Shown here: one piece after another, positions 8,076 to 14,566 of the stretch
How the letters are laid out: the number at the start of each line of letters is the position of its first letter
Numbering within the stretch: the first letter of the stretch is position 1
Assembly (NCBI GenBank): GCA_014647935.1
Contig: BMQD01000009.1
Span: 62,001-126,000, forward strand
Direction of reading: 5' to 3'
DNA length: 64,000 nt
Origin: Planomonospora parontospora
GTDB taxonomy: Bacteria; Actinomycetota; Actinomycetes; Streptosporangiales; Streptosporangiaceae
Program-made: the position numbers and the translations under genes
The notes under the pieces: generated by a model
The model's database searches: none
What the model was told of the DNA's origin: nothing
Seen by the model: only the letters and a program-made list of their open reading frames with translations

Positions 8076-8726
8076 CTAAGGAGTCCGCGGGGCCTCCGCG
8101 GGTGTCGGAAAGGCGAATCGCGTCTCCGCTCCGGACCACCACACCCCGATCGCGAACACCGCCGTCGCCTCCAGGTAGGCCGCGTGAGAGAGTCCCCCGC
8201 AGGGCATGGGCGTGCAGCCCATCGACGTGATCAGCCCGGTGAGCAGATCGAGGCTCCCCGGGTCGTCGCCGCAGAACGGCACGGCGAGGGGAGCACCCTC
8301 GAACACCGGCCGCGGCAACGTCCAGATGCTCTCGTGGCAGAGGTTGAACGCCTTGACCACGTGGGCCCCCGGTGCGGCTTCCGCCATCCGCCGGGCGATC
8401 GACGTCGTGCCGCCCGTCGTCAGCGTCAGGCCGTCGTCGGTCGGTACGACGGGGTTCGTGCAGTCGATCACCGTCCGCCCGGCGAGCGTGCCGCCGAACT
8501 CCTTCGCCAACCCGGGTGCCGCGTCCGCCGGGACCGCGATCAGGACGAGGTCTCCGTAGGCCGCCCCGTCGGCCGGGGTTCCGTGCCCGGCGGCGTCGAT
8601 TCGGGCCGCGGTCGCCGCGGCGGCCGTCCGGTCGCGCCCGCCGACGAGGACGTCGTGTCCCGCGCGGACCCACGCTCCGCCCAGCGTCGTGGCCATCGCG
8701 CCCGTGCCGAGGATTCCGATGCGCAT
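8076..8726 (-). CDS. NAD(P)-binding F420-dependent oxidoreductase-like protein
   Basis: 216 residues. The N-terminus MRIGILGTGAMATTLGGAW is a Rossmann GxGxxA nucleotide-binding motif, followed by VLVGGRDR, the hallmark of the F420H2:NADP+ oxidoreductase (Fno/NpdG) family. A later IDCTNPVVP segment and VKAFNLCHESIW agree with that fold. It would transfer hydride between NADPH and F420 or act on a related substrate. Divergent from an HxlR-type regulator with a large palindrome between them, so it is the likely regulated target. Confidence 0.82.
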   Translation of the reverse strand: MRIGILGTGAMATTLGGAWVRAGHDVLVGGRDRTAAAATAARIDAAGHGTPADGAAYGDLVLIAVPADAAPGLAKEFGGTLAGRTVIDCTNPVVPTDDGLTLTTGGTTSIARRMAEAAPGAHVVKAFNLCHESIWTLPRPVFEGAPLAVPFCGDDPGSLDLLTGLITSMGCTPMPCGGLSHAAYLEATAVFAIGVWWSGAETRFAFPTPAEAPRTP

Positions 8727-8827
8727 GATGCGGCTCCTGTCCCCGGATCGTCAGTGATCCGGTGTGCTCCGAGGGATCCGTGTGCTCCGAAGCGCCCCGG
8801 GGAGGGGCACCGGTCCGTGACGCTAGG

Positions 8828-8863
8828 CGGTCCGATGCACACCGCACGGTGTGCATCGGACCG
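8828..8863. promoter_or_regulatory. Perfect 36-bp palindrome, probable HxlR operator
   Basis: Arms of 16 bp (CGGTCCGATGCACACC and its exact complement) flank a 4-bp centre GCAC. The right arm ends 14 bp before the HxlR ATG at 8878. HxlR-family dimers bind imperfect palindromes in divergent promoters, so this is the expected operator for both genes; direct repeats of gtgtgctccga near 8761-8791 flank it. Confidence 0.85.
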
Positions 8864-8877
8864 GACAGGATGGGGGC

Positions 8878-9279
8878 ATGGAGAAGCCCCCCGGCCCGCC
8901 GGAATCCGGCTACACCGCCGACTGCCAGGCGCGTCTCGCGTTCGAAGTGCTCACGAACCGCTGGGACGGCGTCGTGGTCTACACGCTCGGCGAGGCCGGC
9001 CCGATGCGGCCGCGGGCGCTGGTGACCCGGATCGGCGGTATCAGCCCCAAGGTCCTCAACGAGACGCTGCGACGGCTGGAGTACAACGGCCTGGTCTTCC
9101 GGCAGGCGTACGCGGAGGCGCCGCCCCGCGTGGACTACGCGCTGACGGAGGCCGGAAAGGCGCTGCTCGGGCCGATGCGGGCGATGGGCGAGTGGGCCGT
9201 GCGTCACGCGGGCGACGTGCTCGCCGCACAGGACCGGTTCTCGGAACGGAGCCGGGACCACCTCCGTACCGGAACCTAG
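8878..9279 (+). CDS. HxlR-family winged-helix regulator
   Basis: 133 residues from ATG 8878, which has GGATGGGGGC upstream. A GTG at 8851 inside the palindrome is a poorer start. The HxlR fold is clear: ARLAFEVLTNRWDGVVVYTL, PRALVTRIGGISPKVLNETLRRLE (recognition helix region) and VDYALTEAGKALL wing. A single cysteine sits at residue 16, where redox-sensing HxlR/DUF24 proteins (YodB, HypR, QorR) often carry their sensor cysteine. With the divergent oxidoreductase this suggests control by electrophile or redox signals, an inference. Its stop shares CTAG with the convergent helicase stop. Confidence 0.87.
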   Translation: MEKPPGPPESGYTADCQARLAFEVLTNRWDGVVVYTLGEAGPMRPRALVTRIGGISPKVLNETLRRLEYNGLVFRQAYAEAPPRVDYALTEAGKALLGPMRAMGEWAVRHAGDVLAAQDRFSERSRDHLRTGT

Positions 9280-11441
9280 CCGCGTCGTACGGCGAGGCGG
9301 CGTTGTTCCTCCTCGACGATCCGGCGTGCCAGTTCCTGCTCGGAGACGTCCACGGCGTCGGCGCTGGATTCTGCCAGGTCGCTCCGGCGCGCGTAGGCGT
9401 CGAAGAGTTCCTCCTTGGAGCCCAGGATGTCGAGCATGCGCTGGTCGACGCTGTCCACCGCCAGGAGCCGGTGCACCTGCACCTTGCGCACCTGGCCCAT
9501 CCGGTGAGCGCGGGCCACGGCCTGTGCCTCCGCGGTCGGCTTGACCTGCGGCTCGCACATGATCACGACTGAGGCGGCCTGCAGATTGAGGCCCACGCCA
9601 CCCGCCTGGATCTGGCAGAGCAGGACCGCGTGGCCCTCGGCGTCCGAGAACTCGTCCACCAGCTGCTGGCGGCGGGCCGGGGCGAGGTCACCGGAGATCG
9701 GCCCGTGCGCCCGACCGTCCAGGGCCTCCCGGACGCTCGCGAGCACGTCCCGGAAGTAGGAGAAGACCAGGACCTTGAGCCCGTTGACCCGGGCGTCCTC
9801 GACCAGTTCGAGCAGTCGCTTCAGCTTGGCCGAGGTGCCGGGAGAGGCGTAGGCGGCGCGGCGCATGGCCATGAAGTCGCCCGCCGTGACCGCCTGCCGG
9901 TAGGCGGCGAGGTCGGCTCCGCTGAACTCCACCCACTCCTCCGCACGGACCACGTCCGGCAGCTCGGTGAGCACGTCCTGCTGGTTGCGGCGCAGGTAGG
10001 CGGGGGCGACGGCCTTTCGGAAGGCCCGCGCTCCGGCGGCGGCGTCGCTGTCGCGGAGACTCGCGGCCAGCTCCGGCTGAAGGTAGGAGACCAGGACGCG
10101 GAACTCCTCCACCCGGTTCTCCATCGGTGTCCCGGTCAGGAAGAGCACCCGTTCGGCGTGCCGGCACCACCGGGCGACGGCTGTGGAGCGCCTGGTCTGC
10201 GGGTTCTTGACGTAGTGCGCCTCGTCGACCACGAGCATGCCGACCTCGACGGTGCGCGGCGCCTTCAACCGGTAGAGGCTGTCGAGGGTGACCACGGCCA
10301 CACCGCCCCGCCGTACCCATTCCTCCTCGGCCGCCGGACGGTCGGTCCCGTGCAGCGGATGCACGCTCAGGGTGCTGCGCGAACGGAGCTCGCGCAGCCA
10401 GTTGATCAGGACGCTGGTCGGGCAGACCACCAGGAAATGGGTCCGCCCCTCCGCCCTGAGGTGCGCCAGGGCGGCGATGGCCTCGATCGACTTGCCCAGG
10501 CCCATCTCGTCGCCGAGGATCACCCGGCGCTGGGCGAGGGCGAAGCGGGCTCCGAAGGCCTGGTATCCGCGCAGGGAGACCCTGCGGTGGGTGCCGTCGA
10601 GCTCCTGGGCGTCTATCTTCGCGATCAGCTCGTCGGGGAGCAGACCGTGACCCGCCGCGCCGAACCCGCCGGCCAGTTCGGCGAGCAGGCCGTAGTAGTC
10701 AGGCGCGCGGAACTCGAAGTCGGTCCACGCCTCGAACTCCGACACCGCCGGGCGGAGCAGATCGGTGGTGACCTGGGTGAGCAGGAGACGGGTCTCCCGG
10801 GCGCGAACGAGCAGGTTCGAGAGCTCCGCGAGCGCCTCCCGGGCGCGACGGCGGCGCTCCGGGCGGGTGAGCATCATCCGCAGCCGCCCACGGGCCGGAC
10901 GCGCGTCCGCCAGCAGCGGTCCGAGCCGCTTGTCCAGGTCGTGCGCCACCTCGCGGGCGCCCGCCAGTTCGGGACCGGCGGTCACCAGCCGATGCAGTGC
11001 GATCAGCAGACCGGTGGTCAGGGGTTCGTGCCGTTCGACGTCGATGCGGACCCTGACGGCCTCCTCGACGGCCTGCGCGATCTGGCGCGCCGCGGCGTGC
11101 ATCTGTTTCACCGTGCGCGTGCCGATCCCGGGGATCAGCTGCAGGTAGTACGGCGAGGACTCCAGGACGTCCAGGACCGTGGCGTATCCGGAGCCTTCCA
11201 GCGCGCCGAGGCGGAGCCGTCCGCCGGTCACGTCCTTGAGACGGCCGACGGGGATCGAGCCCAGCTCGGCCCGGGCCAGACCGGCGCGGAGCGCGCCGAG
11301 CGCTCCTTCAGCCTCCTTCCGGGCCCGGGAGTATTCTCCGAGCAGGGCGCGGGCGTCGCCGAGCAGGCGGTGCGCGTCCCGGCAGAGGGCGTCCGCCTCC
11401 TTGGCCGGGAGCCGCCCGTTCTCCGGTTCGGTCACGCTCAC
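9276..11441 (-). CDS. SNF2-family DEAD/DEAH helicase with N-terminal HhH
   Basis: 721 residues from a GTG start. Residues ~65-125 hold a helix-hairpin-helix segment (LIPGIGTRTVKQM). The SNF2 ATPase begins near 285: motif I GDEMGLGKS at about 310-318, motif II DEAH, motif III LFLTGTPMENR, and a C-terminal helicase domain with GVGLNLQAAS and AVARAHRMGQ. By family it would translocate on double-stranded DNA to remodel protein-DNA complexes in repair or transcription; its specific role is unknown. It stands alone, convergent with the HxlR gene; the two stop codons overlap by 4 bp. Confidence 0.9.
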   Translation of the reverse strand: MSVTEPENGRLPAKEADALCRDAHRLLGDARALLGEYSRARKEAEGALGALRAGLARAELGSIPVGRLKDVTGGRLRLGALEGSGYATVLDVLESSPYYLQLIPGIGTRTVKQMHAAARQIAQAVEEAVRVRIDVERHEPLTTGLLIALHRLVTAGPELAGAREVAHDLDKRLGPLLADARPARGRLRMMLTRPERRRRAREALAELSNLLVRARETRLLLTQVTTDLLRPAVSEFEAWTDFEFRAPDYYGLLAELAGGFGAAGHGLLPDELIAKIDAQELDGTHRRVSLRGYQAFGARFALAQRRVILGDEMGLGKSIEAIAALAHLRAEGRTHFLVVCPTSVLINWLRELRSRSTLSVHPLHGTDRPAAEEEWVRRGGVAVVTLDSLYRLKAPRTVEVGMLVVDEAHYVKNPQTRRSTAVARWCRHAERVLFLTGTPMENRVEEFRVLVSYLQPELAASLRDSDAAAGARAFRKAVAPAYLRRNQQDVLTELPDVVRAEEWVEFSGADLAAYRQAVTAGDFMAMRRAAYASPGTSAKLKRLLELVEDARVNGLKVLVFSYFRDVLASVREALDGRAHGPISGDLAPARRQQLVDEFSDAEGHAVLLCQIQAGGVGLNLQAASVVIMCEPQVKPTAEAQAVARAHRMGQVRKVQVHRLLAVDSVDQRMLDILGSKEELFDAYARRSDLAESSADAVDVSEQELARRIVEEEQRRLAVRRG

Positions 11442-11705
11442 GCCCCCGTCTCGCCGGGCCGGATCGATGAATCACGGGGCGAGGCCCGGTAAGGCCCGGC
11501 CGATCATCAATCTACCCGGGGAATCCCGGAGGAGCGTTCCAGGCGGCGGCCGTGGCCGGCGGTTCCGATGAACCGCGCGGACCAGCACGGGCGGCGTGCG
11601 GGCGGCGTCCCCGGACGGTCCCTTCCCGCGTGTCCGCACCGGGAGGCATCATGTCCACATCGGTGGCCGCACCCGCAGCGGAGACGGCGGAGAGAAGGGT
11701 TTCCC

Positions 11706-12092
11706 ATGTCCGACCAGACGCTCACGGACGAACTGCACGAGGCCGAGCGGCGCCTGCAGGCGGCTCAGCTCGCCGGGGACGTCGAGGAGCTGGACCGGCT
11801 GCTCCACGAGCGGCTCGTCTTCACCGGCCCGCCGGACGGCGCCTGCGTCACCGGCGCCAAGCCGCTCGACCTGCACAACCACCGCTCGCGGACGCAGGTC
11901 ATGACCGAGGTCGTCCAGGAGGACCTCACCGTGCTCGTCGAGGGGCGGACCGGGGTGACCTGCTTCCTGGGCAGGCTGGCGGGCACGTTCGCGGGCGAGC
12001 CGTTCGCCGGACGGATGCGCTACACCCGGACCTGGGTCCACGACGACGGGTACGGCTGGCGCGTCCTGGCCGCCCACGCCGGTCCCGCCTGA
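11706..12092 (+). CDS. SnoaL/DUF4440-like NTF2-fold protein
   Basis: 128 residues from ATG 11706 with AGAAGGG upstream; the frame is open further upstream but without a comparable start. The ELHEAERRLQAAQLAGDVEELDRLLHERLVFTGPPDG opening is typical of DUF4440/SnoaL-like proteins, as is YTRTWVHDDGYGWRVLAAHAGP at the end. Likely a small ligand-binding or steroid-isomerase-like protein; substrate not predictable. Upstream bases 11442-11705 hold no gene. Convergent with the EamA gene. Confidence 0.78.
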   Translation: MSDQTLTDELHEAERRLQAAQLAGDVEELDRLLHERLVFTGPPDGACVTGAKPLDLHNHRSRTQVMTEVVQEDLTVLVEGRTGVTCFLGRLAGTFAGEPFAGRMRYTRTWVHDDGYGWRVLAAHAGPA

Positions 12093-12129
12093 CGGTCCGG
12101 TTCCGGCTCCTGAAGGCCCGGTTCCGGAC

Positions 12130-12162
12130 CTCTGAAGGCCCTCTGAAGGCCCTCTGAAGACC
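12130..12162. repeat. Three 11-bp tandem repeats
   Basis: ctctgaaggcc occurs twice exactly and once with one mismatch (12130-12140, 12141-12151, 12152-12162) in the convergent spacer, with looser copies upstream near 12100-12125. Confidence 0.7.
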
Positions 12163-12177
12163 CCTGCTTCCGCCCGG

Positions 12178-12206
12178 CGGTCCCGGGCGCCCTCCTACCG
12201 GGACCG
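12178..12206. terminator. Hairpin overlapping the EamA gene 3' end
   Basis: CGGTCCCGG (12178-12186) pairs with CCGGGACCG (12198-12206), a 9-bp stem with an 11-nt loop that includes the EamA stop codon at 12195-12197. It can terminate the convergent transcripts. Confidence 0.6.
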
Positions 12207-13124
12207 TTCAGGGAGGTCGGAGAGGCCGGCGGAGCCTTCCGCAGGGGCCGGTGCGGCCGCGCTCCCACCCGTGGAGCGGCTCGCGGTCGCCACCACGGAA
12301 CCGCCGAGGATCAGCGCGAACGCCATGACGGTCGGCGCGGTGAGGGGCTCTCCGAGCAGGACGACGCCCGCGGTGACGGCGACCGCGGGATTGACGTAGG
12401 TGAAGACCAGCGCCCTGGAGGCGCCGACCTCCCGGATGAGCGCGAAGAACACGATGAACGCCAGCGCGGTGCAGACGAGGGCCAGCCCGGCGAGCGCGGC
12501 CAGCGCCCGGCCCGAGGGCAGTGCGTCCGGCCAGGTCGCGATCGCGGGCGGCGTGTACACGAGCACCGCCAGGCCCAGGCACACGGCCGTCATGGGCAGG
12601 GACGGGACGTCCCGCAGCCGCCGGGCGGCGATGATCGGGGCCACGGCGTAGCAGGCCGCGGCCAGCAGCACCTCGGCGGTGGCCCACACGCTCCCGCCGC
12701 TCAGCTCCGGCCCGGCCAGCACGGCCACCCCGGCGAACCCCACGGCCAGGCCCGCCCACCGGAGGGGGCTGAGCCGTTCGGTGCCTCCGGTCAGCCTTTC
12801 CACGATCACCGCGACGATCGGCGAGGCCGCGATGAGCAGGCCGGTCATCGAACTGGTCAGATGGCGTTCGGCGTCGGACAGCAGCCACCACGGCACGATG
12901 ATCTCGATCACCGCGAAGGCGGCCAGCGGGCGCCAATGCCGGAGGATCCCTCGCAACCGGCCCCCGTACAGGGCCAGCGGCAGCAGGACCGCGGCACCCA
13001 CCGCGGTCCGCGCGAACACGAGGACGGGAACGGACACCTCGTCCACCGCCACCTTGATCAGCAGGTACGGGATCCCCCAGATGACGCTCATCATGGCGAA
13101 CAGGCCCCAGCCGCGTCGGCTCAC
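12195..13124 (-). CDS. EamA (DMT superfamily) transporter
   Basis: 309 residues from GTG 13124 (GGGGAG upstream); the frame is open for 70 more codons upstream but those residues are not hydrophobic and are not transporter-like. About ten membrane helices in two EamA repeats are visible, from WGLFAMMSVIWGIPYLLIKVAV to VAVTAGVVLLGEPLTAPTVMAFALILGG, the latter being the family signature before the last helix. Likely an inner-membrane exporter of metabolites or amino-acid-like compounds; direction and substrate unknown. No regulator is adjacent. Confidence 0.88.
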   Translation of the reverse strand: MSRRGWGLFAMMSVIWGIPYLLIKVAVDEVSVPVLVFARTAVGAAVLLPLALYGGRLRGILRHWRPLAAFAVIEIIVPWWLLSDAERHLTSSMTGLLIAASPIVAVIVERLTGGTERLSPLRWAGLAVGFAGVAVLAGPELSGGSVWATAEVLLAAACYAVAPIIAARRLRDVPSLPMTAVCLGLAVLVYTPPAIATWPDALPSGRALAALAGLALVCTALAFIVFFALIREVGASRALVFTYVNPAVAVTAGVVLLGEPLTAPTVMAFALILGGSVVATASRSTGGSAAAPAPAEGSAGLSDLPERSR

Positions 13125-13454
13125 AGGCTCACACTCCCCGGTTCGGAATTCGGCTTCCGGGCTCGCGGACGCTCCTGCCCGCGGCGGACGCCGGAGACCT
13201 CGGCAGACGACGCCCCGGCCTCTCCCGAAGCCCGTGACGAGCACCTTAGGAACGGCGTCGGCCGGATGTAAGAGCCAAATCCATACGGAGTGAACGGACC
13301 AAGGGGAAGGGGAGCCGGGAGACGTCCCGCCCACGGCTTCGACCGGTGTCTCCTCGCCGTCCCGCCCGCCGGGCCCGGGTGTCTCCCCGCCGTCCCGCCC
13401 GTCCCGCCCGCCGGGCCCGGCGGAATCCCGCGGCGACCGGTCCGAGGCGGCTCC
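13125..13454. other. Gene-free spacer with a 33-bp tandem duplication
   Basis: 330 bp between the EamA start and the TetR stop, both on the minus strand. A 33-bp unit at 13347-13379 (tgtctcctcgccgtcccgcc...) is repeated from 13380 with a 9-bp insertion that itself repeats cgtcccgcc. Upstream of the EamA start a less GC-rich stretch near 13265-13300 may hold its promoter. No coding potential of its own was seen. Confidence 0.6.
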
Positions 13455-14087
13455 TCAGCGCACCCCGCCGAGCACGAGAGCCCGGACGGCCTCCCTCGCC
13501 CGCGCCTCGCCGTACTCCCCGGCCAGGGCCGTCATGTGCTCGGCCGCCAGCGGGGCGAGCAGCGCGTGCGCGAGCGGGTCGGCGTCGCATCCCGGACGGA
13601 TCTCGGCGAGCAGGATCGCCGCGTGCAGACGCCAGAACCGGTAGGCGCCGATCCGGTAGCGCGCGCCGGGGCTGGCGGTCTCGGACAGGCGGACCAGGTC
13701 GAGGTGGTCCAGCAGGTAGTCGAGGTAGGCGCCCACGAAGGCGGACAGCCGCTCGGCGGCCGGGGCTCCGGGGCCCAGCGGAGGCGGTCCGGACAGGACG
13801 GCCTCCTGCAGCTCGCGCTCACGCTCGTCGAGCAGGGCTGCGGCCAGTCCCGACTTGTCGCCGAACCGGCGGAACAGCGTGCCCTTCCCGACCCCGGCTT
13901 CGGCGGCGACCGCGTCCATCGAGACGCCGTCCACTCCCCTCTCACGGAACAGCCTCGCCGCCGCCGACAGCACCTTCAGCCGGTTGCGCGCGGCGTCCGC
14001 CCGTTCCTTCGGCACTTCTCCCAGCAGCGTCCGCAGCGGCTCGCTTGACGAAACGGACTGTGGTCCGGTAATTTTCGGGTCGTTCAC
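13455..14087 (-). CDS. TetR/AcrR-family transcriptional regulator
   Basis: 210 residues if translation starts at GTG 14087; a GTG at 14015 is an alternative. The HTH reads KVLSAAARLFRERGVDGVSMDAVAAEAGVGKGTLFRRFGDK (about residues 38-80), followed by a helical ligand domain. No Shine-Dalgarno precedes GTG 14087, but a TATAGT hexamer lies 8 nt upstream, consistent with a leaderless mRNA. Divergent from a rhodanese gene; the shared 12-bp palindrome and a second related site suggest that it represses both. Confidence 0.87.
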   Translation of the reverse strand: MNDPKITGPQSVSSSEPLRTLLGEVPKERADAARNRLKVLSAAARLFRERGVDGVSMDAVAAEAGVGKGTLFRRFGDKSGLAAALLDERERELQEAVLSGPPPLGPGAPAAERLSAFVGAYLDYLLDHLDLVRLSETASPGARYRIGAYRFWRLHAAILLAEIRPGCDADPLAHALLAPLAAEHMTALAGEYGEARAREAVRALVLGGVR

Positions 14088-14105
14088 ACAAACGGACTAT
14101 AGTCC
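14054..14105. promoter_or_regulatory. Two ACGGAC-type operators, one doubling as a symmetric -10
   Basis: Site A is GGACTATAGTCC at 14094-14105, a perfect palindrome whose core reads TATAGT on the + strand and ACTATA/TATAGT on the - strand, so it can act as -10 element in both directions. Site B, cggactgtggtccg at 14054-14067, has matching half sites and lies inside the TetR frame. Both are preceded by aaa/aa-c on the left side (aaacggact), so one protein probably reads both. Confidence 0.65.
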
Positions 14106-14125
14106 ACTTAACTTCGGAGGTCGAC

Positions 14126-14476
14126 ATGACCGCACTGATCAGCCGCGACGAGCTGAAGGCCGCGATCGAGGCGGGGACCGTCACCGTTGTGGACGCCCTC
14201 GGGGGCGCCTACTACGAGCAGCAGCATCTGCCCGGGGCGGTCGCCCTGGTGGAGGGCGAGGTCACCGCCCGTGCCGCAGAGCTGCTGCCCGACCGGGACG
14301 CCGCCATCGTCACCTACTGCTCCAACCCCGCCTGCGGCAACAGCGAGGCGGTCGCCCGGCGCCTGTCCGCTCTCGGCTACACCGACGTGCGCAAGTACCG
14401 GGAGGGCATCCAGGACTGGGTCGAGGCGGGTCTCCCCGTCGAGACGGGTCTGCCCGCCGAGCGCGCGGGGGTGTGA
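14126..14476 (+). CDS. Rhodanese-like sulfurtransferase domain protein
   Basis: 116 residues, single rhodanese domain. The active-site loop reads TYCSNPACGNS, with Cys65 as the expected persulfide carrier and Cys70 five residues on. VVDALGGAYYEQQHLPGAVAL and KYREGIQDWVEAGLPVE are family-typical. RBS CGGAGG precedes the ATG. Likely handles sulfane sulfur or a related thiol/arsenate-type chemistry. Divergent TetR regulator with palindromic operator suggests inducible expression, possibly sulfide- or persulfide-responsive (inference). Confidence 0.87.
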   Translation: MTALISRDELKAAIEAGTVTVVDALGGAYYEQQHLPGAVALVEGEVTARAAELLPDRDAAIVTYCSNPACGNSEAVARRLSALGYTDVRKYREGIQDWVEAGLPVETGLPAERAGV

Positions 14477-14490
14477 GCGGAGGCCGCGCC

Positions 14491-14566
14491 CACAGCCGCC
14501 CACAGCCGCTCACAGCCGCCCACAGCCGCTCACAGCCGCTCACAGCCGCTCACAGCCGCTCACAGC
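14491..14566. repeat. 10-bp tandem repeat between rhodanese and SARP genes
   Basis: Seven full copies of cacagccgcY plus a partial eighth run from 14491 to 14566. The repeat covers the convergent spacer and enters the last codons and stop (14560-14562) of the SARP gene. The 10-bp period is close to one DNA helical turn, so repeated motifs would lie on the same face; it may also be simple slippage DNA or a terminator substitute. Confidence 0.85.

Noticed and set aside
14491-14566. Possible CRISPR array at 10-bp repeats
   Set aside because: Head-to-tail repeat without spacers; slippage-type array.
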